Positions 24,742 to 33,163 of a stretch of DNA of 33,668 nt are shown here, piece by piece (position 1 is the stretch's first letter; every line of letters starts with the position of its first letter). The notes beneath the pieces were generated by a model that made no database searches, was not told the DNA's origin, and worked only from the letters and a program-made list of their open reading frames with translations. This DNA comes from Dehalococcoidia bacterium (lineage in GTDB: Bacteria > Chloroflexota > Dehalococcoidia > SZUA-161): NCBI GenBank assembly GCA_014859215.1, contig JACUUS010000004.1:1-33668 (forward strand), read 5' to 3'. Made by a program: the position numbers and the translations under genes.

Positions 24742-25899
24742 ATGGCTGAACGTGTAGCCATAGTGTCGGTAGCCCAGACCAGGTACAGCCCCGACAGATC
24801 AGATGTGAATGAAGGCGAACTGGCTTACGAAGCCATCAAGCAGGTCCTTGACGAGACCGGACTCGGTTTCGAACGGGATGGTACGGGGATAGACTCCGCG
24901 GTCACATGTTCCCAGGACTTCTGGGACGGCCGCACAATCTCGAATATGAATGTGCAGCCCTTCGTCGGGGCCCACCTTTCGCATGAAGACAAAGTCGCCG
25001 AGGACGGCCTTACGGCTGTTTATACGGCCCTCTCCCAGATTCTGTCAGGCCACCAGGACATAGTATTGGTGGTCGCACACTGCAAGGAATCGCAGACGGA
25101 CAGGAGCCTGGTAGAGAACGCTGCCTTTGATCCCGCCTTCCTGCGTGTACTGGGTCTCGATTTCCTTATCGGCGCGGCCATGCAGGCCAAACGCTATATG
25201 TTCAGGTACGGGATCACGCCCGAGCAATGCGCCAAAGTCGCAGTCAAGAACCGCGGCAACGCCCGGAATAACCCTTATGCACAGGAACCTATGGATATCA
25301 GCGTCGAAGATGTACTCGGGTCCCGCATGCTGGTTTCACCCATCAGGCTTCTGGATACCAGACCCGTATCTGACGGCGCTTGCGCCATGATCCTGGCCAA
25401 AGAGTCCAAGGCCAGAAAATTGACCTCGAAACCTGTCTGGATCCTTGGTGTGTCAAACTGCTATGAAACGCACTACCTAGGCGATAGAGATTTGGCCGAG
25501 TGTGATGCTCTGACGACAGCCGCCAGGAAGGCTTATTCCATGGCCGGCATCAAGAACCCCATCAGGCAAATCGACGTGGCCGAAATCTCCGAGGAGTATT
25601 CGTACCAGGAGCTTCTATGGCTGGAGGGGCTCGGCTTTTGTGGCCGCGGAGAGGCAGGTAAGCTCATAGATTCAGGAGCCACCAGGATGACGGGTAAGCT
25701 TCCGGTGAACCCGTCAGGCGGCATGCTGCCCGGTAATCCTGTATGTGTGGCCGGAACGGCCAGGGTCGCCGAAGCAGTGCTGCAACTCCGCGGCGAAGCC
25801 CAAGGCAGGCAGGTTGACGGAGCCATGGTGGCTCTTGCACACGGTGTGACAGGAGCGTGCGGGCAGCATCAGGGCGTCATGATCCTGGGCAACAGGTAG
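24742..25899 (+). CDS. Thiolase-fold protein lacking catalytic Cys and His (lipid-transfer-protein type)
   Basis: A 385-residue protein of the SCP-x thiolase/lipid-transfer-protein branch. The nucleophile region reads KVAEDGLTAV with no Cys, and the usual GHPxG His is N332 in GNPVCVAG. The HDCF segment is replaced by EISEEYSY. Thiolysis by the normal mechanism is therefore not expected. Related Cys-less proteins (Ltp2, and by position Ltp3/Ltp4) act with DUF35 partners in steroid side-chain degradation, and Ltp2 is a retro-aldolase. It is followed by a similar gene and then by two DUF35 genes, giving a 2+2 module. AAGGAGG precedes the ATG. Confidence 0.85.
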   Translation: MAERVAIVSVAQTRYSPDRSDVNEGELAYEAIKQVLDETGLGFERDGTGIDSAVTCSQDFWDGRTISNMNVQPFVGAHLSHEDKVAEDGLTAVYTALSQILSGHQDIVLVVAHCKESQTDRSLVENAAFDPAFLRVLGLDFLIGAAMQAKRYMFRYGITPEQCAKVAVKNRGNARNNPYAQEPMDISVEDVLGSRMLVSPIRLLDTRPVSDGACAMILAKESKARKLTSKPVWILGVSNCYETHYLGDRDLAECDALTTAARKAYSMAGIKNPIRQIDVAEISEEYSYQELLWLEGLGFCGRGEAGKLIDSGATRMTGKLPVNPSGGMLPGNPVCVAGTARVAEAVLQLRGEAQGRQVDGAMVALAHGVTGACGQHQGVMILGNR

Positions 25900-25912
25900 T
25901 TGGAGGTACGAA

Positions 25913-27082
25913 ATGCCGAACAGGGTAGCGATAGTCGGAATCGGTCAAACCTATCACACGAGCAAGCGTCCGGACGTCAACCAGGCGGAAATGGTCAACG
26001 AGGCAGTACGCGCCACCCTCGCCGACGCCCAGCTGCGAATAAAGGACATTGAGGCTGTTTTCTGGAGCAATATGGAGACCTTCGAAGGCATCTACCTTCC
26101 CGATCACTGGATGGCCGATGAAGGCGGGGCATTCATGAAACCCGGACTCAAGGTGTGTACCGGGGGCACGAGCGGTGCTTCCGTAGTTTGTGAAGGCTTC
26201 TACTTTGTGGCATCAGGGCTCTACGACATCGCCATGATAATCGGCTTCGAAAAGCAGGACTCCGGCGATACCACCGCGGCGATTTCCGCTGCTGCCACTC
26301 CCATGTGGGGTAAGGGCGCGACCACCGGCGCCATAGGCGAATTCGCCAAGCAGGCGCTCACTTATATGCAGGAATCCGGGGCTACGGAGGAGCACGCCGC
26401 CCAAGTCCGGTTAAAGGCAGACCGGAACGCGTGCCGGAACCAGTACGCACACCTTAAGCTCGGTCTGAAAAGCATTGACGAAGTCCTCAAATCGCCATAC
26501 CTGGTCTGGCCGCTGCGAATCCTGGATTTCTGTCCGCAGTCATGCGGCGCCTGCGCTCTCATTTTTGCCTCGGAGAAGGCGGCGAAGAGAATTCACAAGC
26601 GGCCTGTCTGGATTGCGGACGTCGAGACTGTGCACCAGGAACCGTTCCGGGCAGGCTCCTTCGGCGATCCTACCGGAAAAGAGACATACACCCAGCATGT
26701 AGCGTGTGAGCGGCTGTATAAGAGAAACGGGATCACGAATCCTCGCACGGACATCGATATGGCGGAGATTTACGAGCCTTCAAACTGGGAGGAGATGAAT
26801 CTCTATGAACATTTCCACTTCTGCGGTAAGAATGAAGCCTGGAAGCTGATCGAGAAAGGCGTCACCGAAATAGAGGGCGAATTCCCCGTAAACCCTTCGG
26901 GCGGCGTTATTGCCACGAATCCTATTGGCGCCACTCCCACAATCCGCGTCGCTGAAGCTGCCCTCCAGATAAGGGGGGACGCCGGTGAGCACCAGGTAAC
27001 AAGAGACGTTAAGACAGCTATTGCTACGGCTCTCGGCGGGCCGAACTGGACCGTAATGACGCTGCTGAAAAGGTCATTGTAG
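25913..27082 (+). CDS. Thiolase-fold protein lacking catalytic Cys and His, second copy
   Basis: A 389-residue relative of the preceding gene, 13 bases downstream with its own GGAGGT. The nucleophile region reads VCTGGTSGAS, where the aligned Cys is Gly. The GHPxG His is N336 in TNPIGATP and the C-terminal HN motif is lost (GGPNWTV). Unlike the 24742 protein it keeps a Tyr (Y287 in EIYEPSN) where Ltp2-like aldolases have a Tyr. It may be the catalytic half of a heteromer, or a CoA-ester-binding protein. The partner DUF35 genes follow directly. Aldolase activity is inference. Confidence 0.83.
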   Translation: MPNRVAIVGIGQTYHTSKRPDVNQAEMVNEAVRATLADAQLRIKDIEAVFWSNMETFEGIYLPDHWMADEGGAFMKPGLKVCTGGTSGASVVCEGFYFVASGLYDIAMIIGFEKQDSGDTTAAISAAATPMWGKGATTGAIGEFAKQALTYMQESGATEEHAAQVRLKADRNACRNQYAHLKLGLKSIDEVLKSPYLVWPLRILDFCPQSCGACALIFASEKAAKRIHKRPVWIADVETVHQEPFRAGSFGDPTGKETYTQHVACERLYKRNGITNPRTDIDMAEIYEPSNWEEMNLYEHFHFCGKNEAWKLIEKGVTEIEGEFPVNPSGGVIATNPIGATPTIRVAEAALQIRGDAGEHQVTRDVKTAIATALGGPNWTVMTLLKRSL

Positions 27083-27087
27083 GAGGT
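27081..27087 (+). promoter_or_regulatory. Ribosome binding site overlapping a stop and a false start
   Basis: AGGAGGT begins within the preceding TAG stop codon. GTG 27086 and ATG 27089 fall inside or too close to it, so ATG 27092 is the best start. Confidence 0.65.
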
Positions 27088-27091
27088 GATG

Positions 27092-27610
27092 ATGCCTGCA
27101 CAACCCTCCAGGAGAAAAGCGGACACCTCGCCGGAGTACATCCAGGTGAAGTTCGACAGGCCGCGTCCTTATCGATGGTCAACTGGCAAATACCTCGGCA
27201 AGGTCTATAAAGAGGCCAAAGAGAACAGGAAAATGGTCGGCAACAGATGCCCAAAGTGCAAACAGATACTCTGGCCGCCCCTTCCCGTGTGCGGGAGATG
27301 CAAGGTCGAAGCCGGCGAAGACTGGGTGGAGTTGCCGCAAACCGGCACCGTCATCCAGTACACCTATCTGGTCTTTCCCATGTGGGACCCGCATCGCGGG
27401 GAAAGATGGGCTAATCCGTACCCCTCCGCCATTATCGAGCTTGACGGCTGCGGGGTCTACCACCGCTACTGGCTGGAGGAAACCGACAAGGAGAAACTCA
27501 AGGTAGGCATGAGGGTCCAGGCAGTGTGGAAAGAAAACGAGGAAGAGCTGGGTGAAGGCATGGGAGACATCCTGTACTTCAGGACTATCGAAGAACAGGG
27601 GGCACGCTGA
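27092..27610 (+). CDS. DUF35 zinc-ribbon/OB-fold protein with N-terminal extension
   Basis: A 172-residue DUF35 protein. A basic extension of about 45 residues precedes the zinc ribbon (C53/C56 and C67/C70), and an OB-fold follows (LKVGMRVQAVWKE). The extension is longer than in the 5350, 31539 and 33160 proteins and probably forms helices that pack on a partner, as in other DUF35 proteins. It overlaps the next DUF35 gene by one base (TGATG). It should partner one of the Cys-less thiolase-fold proteins just upstream. Confidence 0.85.
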   Translation: MPAQPSRRKADTSPEYIQVKFDRPRPYRWSTGKYLGKVYKEAKENRKMVGNRCPKCKQILWPPLPVCGRCKVEAGEDWVELPQTGTVIQYTYLVFPMWDPHRGERWANPYPSAIIELDGCGVYHRYWLEETDKEKLKVGMRVQAVWKENEEELGEGMGDILYFRTIEEQGAR

Positions 27611-28077
27611 TGACCATAACCAGAAAGCTCGAGGGTCTGGATGTCTGGATATACAACGGGCAAATCAATATTCCCAATACGTACTCGGCTGGCGCTACGG
27701 GGAGCAAGTTTCTTACCGAGCTTCGAGACCGCAAGAAGATCACAGGAACAAGATGCCGGAGCTGTAACTACGTGTATGTGCCTCCCAGATTAACCTGCAA
27801 GTACTGCTTTCAGAAGATGAGCGAATGGACTGAGGTCAGCGACCGCGGTTCATTGCTCACTTACGCTATTGCGCACCAACCAACGCCGGTCCTGCCTCAG
27901 GCGCCGCCCATAGTATACGGGATAGTCCAGCTCGACGGCGCAAGCACCGGCCTCGTCCACTTCCTGGGCGAGGTAGCTCTCGAGGACCTGAAAATCGGCA
28001 TGAGGCTGCAGGCGGTCTTCAAGCAGGACCGTACGGCAAGCCTGCTTGACATTAAGTATTTCAGACCGCTGGATTGA
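27610..28077 (+). CDS. DUF35 zinc-ribbon/OB-fold protein
   Basis: A 155-residue DUF35 protein with zinc-ribbon cysteines C49/C52 and C63/C66 and the OB-fold end LKIGMRLQAVFKQ. The N-terminal 45 residues (containing VWIYNGQINIPNTYS) differ from the preceding DUF35 protein, which fits two different partners. Its start is coupled to the previous stop codon. Together with 24742, 25913 and 27092 it makes a module of two thiolase-fold and two DUF35 subunits. The protein itself is not expected to be catalytic. Confidence 0.86.
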   Translation: MTITRKLEGLDVWIYNGQINIPNTYSAGATGSKFLTELRDRKKITGTRCRSCNYVYVPPRLTCKYCFQKMSEWTEVSDRGSLLTYAIAHQPTPVLPQAPPIVYGIVQLDGASTGLVHFLGEVALEDLKIGMRLQAVFKQDRTASLLDIKYFRPLD

Positions 28078-28120
28078 TACATCAGGCATTCTGCCCTTCT
28101 AATATACAGAGGAGCGTTAA

Positions 28121-29299
28121 ATGGAGTTCGCGCTAACCCCTGAGCAGGAGCAGTTCGCTGAGGAATTCCGCAGCTACCTCAAGGCGCATCTGACTCCCGC
28201 CTTGAGAGCGGAGATGGAGCATAAGGGTGAAATGGGCAAGTCTCCTCTTCACAAAGAGTTCATCCGTCAGATGGGGCGCGATGGGTGGCTTGGAATAGGC
28301 TGGCCGAGAGAGTACGGCGGCCAGGGGCGCGCCCCCATGGAGCAGCACATCTTCTATGAAATCGTTGCCTACGAGAGAATCATGCTGCCCCTGATGGCCC
28401 TGAACGCTGTCGGACCGGCGCTCATGCGCTACGGCTCGGATGAGATGAAAGCCGAAATACTTCCGCGAATCCTCCGTGGAGAACTCGAGGTCGCTATAGG
28501 ATACACGGAACCCGAAGCAGGCACCGATCTCGCTTCCCTCAAGACGACTGCCGTGAGAGACGGCGGCCACTATGTCATTAACGGGCAGAAGGTCTTTACG
28601 AGTTGCGCGGAGTATGCGGACTATCTATGGATAGCGGCCCGAACAGACCCTCATGCCGCCAAGAAGCACCACGGCATTTCAGTATTCTTCTTCCCAATGA
28701 ATACTGCGGGGATAACAATTGAACCAATGTGGCTGCTCGGCGGGGAGAGAAACAATTCCACCTTCTATGACAATGTCAGGGTGCCGACAAGTTGCCTTGT
28801 GGGCGAAGAAAACAAGGGCTGGAAGTACATAACTACCCAGCTCGACTTTGAACGAATAGCGCTCAATCCTTCCTCACCCATGAGGCGGAATATCGACGAT
28901 ACGATCGGATGGGCCAGGGAGACCAGCGTGGACGGTTCGCCCGTCCTTAACCGTCCATGGGTCAGGACAAGGTTAGCGGAACTCATAATGAATGTCGAAG
29001 TCCTGAAAATGCTCAATTACTACGTGGCATGGCTGATAACCGCAGGCATCGTGCCCTATGCCGAGGCATCCATGGTAAAGGTTTTCGGCGCTGAACTCTA
29101 CCAGCGAGTCAATCATTCCTTGATCGAGATCATGGGTGAATTCGGGCAGCTTCAGTCGGGTTCGAAGTGGGCGCCCCTGAAAGGCCGGATAGAGCAGGAT
29201 CTGAGAAGCGATGTCATCCTGACTTTCGGCGGCGGAGCAAGCGAAATCCAGCGAAATATTATCGCCATGGCGGGGCTGGGGATGCCGCGTTCCACGTAG
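28121..29299 (+). CDS. Acyl-CoA dehydrogenase, first gene of the igr-like module
   Basis: A 392-residue acyl-CoA dehydrogenase: N-terminal MEFALTPEQEQF, beta-domain YTEPEAGTDLASL, C-terminal GGGASEIQRNII. The usual Glu before the ASEIQ motif is Gly, while E244 in LDFERIAL sits at the isovaleryl/long-chain-type base position. In steroid-degrading actinobacteria such enzymes work as heterotetramers of two different genes (FadE28-FadE29). A second acyl-CoA dehydrogenase gene begins at 33581 at the other end of this module and could be the partner. MaoC genes follow directly, as in the igr operon. The expected reaction is desaturation of a short branched side-chain acyl-CoA. Confidence 0.9.
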   Translation: MEFALTPEQEQFAEEFRSYLKAHLTPALRAEMEHKGEMGKSPLHKEFIRQMGRDGWLGIGWPREYGGQGRAPMEQHIFYEIVAYERIMLPLMALNAVGPALMRYGSDEMKAEILPRILRGELEVAIGYTEPEAGTDLASLKTTAVRDGGHYVINGQKVFTSCAEYADYLWIAARTDPHAAKKHHGISVFFFPMNTAGITIEPMWLLGGERNNSTFYDNVRVPTSCLVGEENKGWKYITTQLDFERIALNPSSPMRRNIDDTIGWARETSVDGSPVLNRPWVRTRLAELIMNVEVLKMLNYYVAWLITAGIVPYAEASMVKVFGAELYQRVNHSLIEIMGEFGQLQSGSKWAPLKGRIEQDLRSDVILTFGGGASEIQRNIIAMAGLGMPRST

Positions 29300-29325
29300 A
29301 GCCCTTCAGAAAGAAGCTGTCTCCC

Positions 29326-29333
29326 GGGAGGTG
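29326..29333 (+). promoter_or_regulatory. Ribosome binding site containing a false GTG
   Basis: GGGAGGTG includes the in-frame GTG at 29331, which would be the start of a longer reading. The GTG at 29340, 6-8 bases after the site, is the likely start. Confidence 0.7.
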
Positions 29334-29339
29334 AAATCC

Positions 29340-29849
29340 GTGACCCGGAACATCTACGAAGAGCTCCAGGCAATGGTAGGACAGGAAGCCGGACCATTTC
29401 TGGCCCCGAACGCTGTCAATGAAGCCATGATCCGGCACTGGTGCGAGGCCATGGAAGACGGCAATCCGCTTTATTCTGATGAAGAATATGCGGCGGGAAG
29501 CAAGTACGGCGGCATCATAGCTCCTCCACAGATGGTGCAAGCCTACTGCATGCCTCCGCTGTGGCCAAAAAGAGCTATCTCGGACCCACAGGCAAAGGCA
29601 GTCCAGATGATGGACGACGCAGGATACAAGGGCGTCGTGGCAACGACAACCTCACAGGAGTATTTCCAGCCCATGCGGCTGGGTGACAGGCTGAGCTACA
29701 CGATAAAACTGGTCAACGTTTCGCCGGAGAAGACTACGAGGCTGGGCCGCGGGCACTTTCTGACCTCGGAATATACTTACAGGAACCAGAAAGGAGAAGT
29801 GGTCTGCGTACAGCCCTTCACGGTCCTGAAATTCGTTCCCGCGATTTAG
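29340..29849 (+). CDS. MaoC-type hotdog protein, ChsH2-like, probably non-catalytic half
   Basis: A 169-residue hotdog-fold protein resembling the N-terminal MaoC domain of ChsH2 (segments IRHWCEAMEDGNPLY and APPQMVQAYCMPP). The hydratase-2 Asp-x4-His dyad is incomplete: D40 is followed by Y45 where His is expected. In ChsH1-ChsH2 the dyad is likewise supplied by only one subunit, so this protein probably shapes the binding site for a bulky substrate. Unlike actinobacterial ChsH2 it has no fused DUF35 domain. Stand-alone DUF35 genes lie downstream instead. The next gene begins 11 bases later. Confidence 0.85.
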   Translation: MTRNIYEELQAMVGQEAGPFLAPNAVNEAMIRHWCEAMEDGNPLYSDEEYAAGSKYGGIIAPPQMVQAYCMPPLWPKRAISDPQAKAVQMMDDAGYKGVVATTTSQEYFQPMRLGDRLSYTIKLVNVSPEKTTRLGRGHFLTSEYTYRNQKGEVVCVQPFTVLKFVPAI

Positions 29850-29860
29850 AAAGGGATTAT

Positions 29861-30292
29861 ATGAAAACGAACTCCATCTACTGGGATGAGGTGAAGGAAG
29901 GTGACGAGCTTCCCTCCGAATCACGGAACATTACGCGCACAACAATCGTCGCTACGGCCATTGCCACACGTGATTTCACCCCCGTTCACCACGACCATGA
30001 GGCCGCGCAAAGAGAAGGCGCCAGGGATATTTTCCTCAATATTCTGAGCACAGGCGGCCTTATCGGCAGATACCTGACTAACTGGAGCGGGGCCGAGGGA
30101 GAGCTGAAGAAGATTACCATCCGCCTGGGGGCCACCGTCTTTCCGGGTGATACCCTTACGTCTTCGGGCAAGATAACCAGGAAATATTCCGAGAACAATG
30201 CCCACCTGATAGACGTTGACTTCAACCTAGTCGTAGCGATGGGCCCCCATGCCTGGGGGACCGCCACGATGGCGCTGCCGGTTAAGGTCTAA
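29861..30292 (+). CDS. MaoC-type enoyl-CoA hydratase, ChsH1-like catalytic subunit
   Basis: A 143-residue hotdog protein with the hydratase-2 dyad: D38 and H43 (H44 adjacent) in TRDFTPVHHDHEAA. The following DIFLNILSTGGLIGRYLTNW strongly resembles ChsH1 of the igr operon. With the 29340 product it should form a heteromeric hydratase that adds water to the enoyl-CoA made by the acyl-CoA dehydrogenase. The 3-hydroxyacyl-CoA product would be the substrate of the Ltp2-like aldolase encoded 13 bases downstream. The ATG follows AAAGGGAT, a weaker site than most here. Confidence 0.88.
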   Translation: MKTNSIYWDEVKEGDELPSESRNITRTTIVATAIATRDFTPVHHDHEAAQREGARDIFLNILSTGGLIGRYLTNWSGAEGELKKITIRLGATVFPGDTLTSSGKITRKYSENNAHLIDVDFNLVVAMGPHAWGTATMALPVKV

Positions 30293-30305
30293 GGAGGCTT
30301 ACCTC

Positions 30306-31532
30306 ATGTTCGATGAGTATCTGGCCAGAAGGTACCGGACCACCGTCCGGCCCAGGAAAGAAGACTACCTGGTCAAGGATAATGTTGCAATAGTCGGGAT
30401 CGGAGCTACAGAATTCTCGAAGGACTCTGGACGAAGCGAGATTCAGATGGTGTGCGAGGCCATCAAAGAAGCCGTCGACGACGCAGGTCTCCGGATGGAA
30501 GACATTGACGGGTTGGTCAGGTTCGTAATGGATTACACTGATGAAATGCACCTGGTCAGTTCGCTTGGTATTCCGGAACTCGCGTATTTCGGCGAATGCG
30601 GTTGGGGCGGCGGCGCGAGTTGCGCCACCGTCGCTCACGCCGCTGCTGCTGTAGCAGCCGGAGTGGCAAACTGCGTGGTATGTTACCGCGGCATGAACGA
30701 GCGTTCGGGCAGGAGGTACGGCCGCGTACCGGGCGCCGAACAGGTGATGATATCCCCGAATGACCACTTTGGCTCCCTCATGCCTTTCGGTTTTGCCACC
30801 CCGCCATCCTGGGTCGCCATGTTCGCCACCAGGTATATCCACGAGTTCGGCGCCACCGCCGAGCAATTCGGCTGGGTGTCCATTGTCTGCCGTGAGCATG
30901 CCTGCATGAATCCGAAGGCCATGTTCTATGGCCGGCCGATTACAATGCAGGACTACCTTCAAGCTCGCATGATCGTCGAGCCCTTGAGACTCTATGACTG
31001 CTGCGTCGATTCAGACGGGGCAGTGGCTGTAGTTGTGACCAGCGCGGAGAAGGCCAGAGACCTGAAACAGAAGCCCGCCTACATCCTCGGCGCCACGCAG
31101 GGCATCGCCACACAGGGCGAGATGATGACCAGTTACTATCGACCCAGAATTTCCGGACTGCCCGAATCATGGTATGCCGGGCAGGAGCTATGGCGGATAA
31201 CAGGCTGCAGCCCCGGGGATGTCGACGTTGCACAGTTCTACGATGCCTTCACACCGCTTATTCCGTTACAACTGGAAGAATACGGTTTCTGCGGGGTGGG
31301 CGAGGGGGCCGCCTTCTGTGAAGGAGGTAACCGCATAAGGCTCGACGGTGAAATCCCGTGCAATACATCAGGCGGCCATCTCTCAGAAGCCTATATACAC
31401 GGAATGAACTTGATAGCCGAAGCGGTGCGCCAGATAAGAGGCACATCAACCGCACAGGTGAAGAAAGTAGAGCTGAGCCTTGTCACAGGCGGACTCGGGG
31501 TCCCTACAAGCGCGATTCTTCTCAGGAGGTAA
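30306..31532 (+). CDS. Ltp2-like retro-aldolase (thiolase fold)
   Basis: The likely start is ATG 30306 after AAGGAGG, giving 408 residues. The protein is strongly similar along its length to Ltp2 of the mycobacterial igr operon. Shared segments include NERSG, PLRLYDCC, YYRP-SGLPE, and AYIHGMN with AEAVRQIRGTS. Ltp2 with the ChsH2 DUF35 domain cleaves a side-chain 3-hydroxyacyl-CoA into a ketone and propionyl-CoA. No thiolase Cys is present (GECGWGGGASCATV region). Y312 (FYDAFTP) and Y363 (EAYIHG) are the conserved tyrosines I take as candidate acid/base residues. A DUF35 gene follows by 6 bases. The first 25 residues or so are an extra extension. Confidence 0.9.
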   Translation: MFDEYLARRYRTTVRPRKEDYLVKDNVAIVGIGATEFSKDSGRSEIQMVCEAIKEAVDDAGLRMEDIDGLVRFVMDYTDEMHLVSSLGIPELAYFGECGWGGGASCATVAHAAAAVAAGVANCVVCYRGMNERSGRRYGRVPGAEQVMISPNDHFGSLMPFGFATPPSWVAMFATRYIHEFGATAEQFGWVSIVCREHACMNPKAMFYGRPITMQDYLQARMIVEPLRLYDCCVDSDGAVAVVVTSAEKARDLKQKPAYILGATQGIATQGEMMTSYYRPRISGLPESWYAGQELWRITGCSPGDVDVAQFYDAFTPLIPLQLEEYGFCGVGEGAAFCEGGNRIRLDGEIPCNTSGGHLSEAYIHGMNLIAEAVRQIRGTSTAQVKKVELSLVTGGLGVPTSAILLRR

Positions 31533-31538
31533 CAGCAG

Positions 31539-31967
31539 ATGGTCATGGAGTATGCTCCCGGTGTCCCACTGCTGCGTCCATACATAAACCAGGACAACGA
31601 AGGCTTCTGGCAGGGTGTGAACAGGCAGGAGCTGGTTTTCCAGAGATGCACCGAATGCGGCCTCCTCGTTCACCGTCCGCGACCTATGTGCCCCAGGTGC
31701 CTGTCAACGGACAGGGAATGGGTGCGCTCGGAGGGCAAAGGCGTCATATATAGCTGGGTAAACTTCGTCTATGCCAACGCGGCCTATCCCGGGATCAAGG
31801 TCCCTTATTCCGTCGTAGTCGTAGAAATGGTCGAGGGCGTACGCATCATCGGAAACCTGTACGACGTGACACCGGACGAGGTGAAGGTCGGGATGCCGGT
31901 GGAGGTGGTTTTCGAACGTATCGCCGATGACCTGACCCTTCCCAAGTTTAAGAGAAGGATAGCATAG
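31539..31967 (+). CDS. DUF35 partner of the Ltp2-like aldolase
   Basis: A 142-residue DUF35 protein with zinc-ribbon C37/C40 and C51/C54 and OB-fold end VKVGMPVEVVFERI. In Actinobacteria the equivalent domain is the C-terminal half of ChsH2 and is required by Ltp2. Here it is a separate gene directly after the aldolase, preceded by AGGAGGT. Cys spacing and many flanking residues (GFW near 22-24, LVFQRC at 32-37) are identical to the 33160 protein, which shows that the aldolase/DUF35 pair was duplicated as a unit. Confidence 0.9.
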   Translation: MVMEYAPGVPLLRPYINQDNEGFWQGVNRQELVFQRCTECGLLVHRPRPMCPRCLSTDREWVRSEGKGVIYSWVNFVYANAAYPGIKVPYSVVVVEMVEGVRIIGNLYDVTPDEVKVGMPVEVVFERIADDLTLPKFKRRIA

Positions 31968-31987
31968 CTCAGGCGAGGGTATGAGCA

Positions 31988-33163
31988 ATGAAAAACTTAA
32001 GCGGTAAAGCGGCCATCGTCGGTATCGGAACGACCGGCTTCTCCAGAGACTCCGGCATGACGGAACTCCGCATGACGTGTGAATGCATAAGGGCCGCCCT
32101 GGATGAAGCAGGCCTGGTGCCGCCGGATATCGACGGCATAGTCAAGCATACCGATGACGCCACAGACGAGCACAGCGTGACCAGCGCCATGGGAATGGGA
32201 AATCTAACCTATTTCGGCGAAAGCCGTTGGGATGGCGCGCCTTGTTCGATGTTGCTTCGCGCTGCCATCGGCGTTGCCGCCGGCGCGGCCAACTATGTCG
32301 TCGTCTATCGGGCTGTGAACAGCTCGTCACAGAGGCGAATGAGAACGAGCTCTCGGAACATGGCGCAAATGGCAACCGGGGACCTCATTCAGTGGACCTT
32401 CCACGCTCCCTTTGGTCTCCTCACCGAAAGCGGCCGCGTCGCCATGATTGTCCGCCGGTATATGCATGAGTTCGGTATAGACCGGGATGATTTCGGATGG
32501 ATACCCGTAGTCTGCAGGGAAAATGGTTCCAGGAATCCAAAGGGAATGTATTTTAACAGCCCGCTGACCTACCAGGACTACCTGTCGTCCCGCAGTATTG
32601 TCGAACCGCTTCGCGTCCTGGACTGCTATGAACCTGCGGATGCGGCCGCAGCCTTGATAGTGACGACGGCGGAAAGGGCCGGAGACCTCAGACAAAAACC
32701 GGTGTATGTTCTCGGGGCCGCACAGAGTACCGTTCCTGAGACAGAAGAAAAGAACAGCTTTTACGGTCAGAGTATCGCCGGCCTTCCCGAAGTCCGCTCG
32801 GTGGGAAAGCGTTTGTTCGCGACAGCAGGTCTCCAGCCCGGAGACATCAGGGTTGCGGAGCTTGACGATGCCTATTCCCCCCTTGTGCCAATGCAGCTAG
32901 AAGAGCTGTGCCTGTGCGATCCGGGAGGGGGTGTGGCCTTCTGCAAAGGCGGGGACCGTATCAGGAGCAGCGGGTCGTTGCCACTGAATACATCGGGAGG
33001 GTCTCTGGGCGAAGGCCACCTTTACGGAATGAACCATGTAATCGAGGCGGTCAGGCAGGTAAGAGGCACCGCTGCGACTCAGGTGAATAATACCGGACCG
33101 GTCCTGGTCGCCACAGGAGCGGGTGGACCGGCGAGCGGCCTTATTCTAGGAGGTGCGAGATGA
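31988..33163 (+). CDS. Ltp2-like protein, second copy with altered candidate active site
   Basis: A 391-residue paralog of the 30306 protein, sharing SGMTELRM, YFGESRW, VEPLRVLDC and VRQVRGTA segments. At the two candidate catalytic tyrosines it differs: Y312 aligns with D293 (ELDDAYSP) and Y363 with H344 (EGHLYGMN). In that second motif the Tyr and His are exchanged (Y-x-H becomes H-x-Y). It is full length with no stops, so it is under selection and either has a changed specificity or mechanism or is a structural partner. The ribosome binding site (GCGAGGG) is weak. Its stop overlaps the start of its DUF35 partner (ATGA). Confidence 0.87.
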   Translation: MKNLSGKAAIVGIGTTGFSRDSGMTELRMTCECIRAALDEAGLVPPDIDGIVKHTDDATDEHSVTSAMGMGNLTYFGESRWDGAPCSMLLRAAIGVAAGAANYVVVYRAVNSSSQRRMRTSSRNMAQMATGDLIQWTFHAPFGLLTESGRVAMIVRRYMHEFGIDRDDFGWIPVVCRENGSRNPKGMYFNSPLTYQDYLSSRSIVEPLRVLDCYEPADAAAALIVTTAERAGDLRQKPVYVLGAAQSTVPETEEKNSFYGQSIAGLPEVRSVGKRLFATAGLQPGDIRVAELDDAYSPLVPMQLEELCLCDPGGGVAFCKGGDRIRSSGSLPLNTSGGSLGEGHLYGMNHVIEAVRQVRGTAATQVNNTGPVLVATGAGGPASGLILGGAR

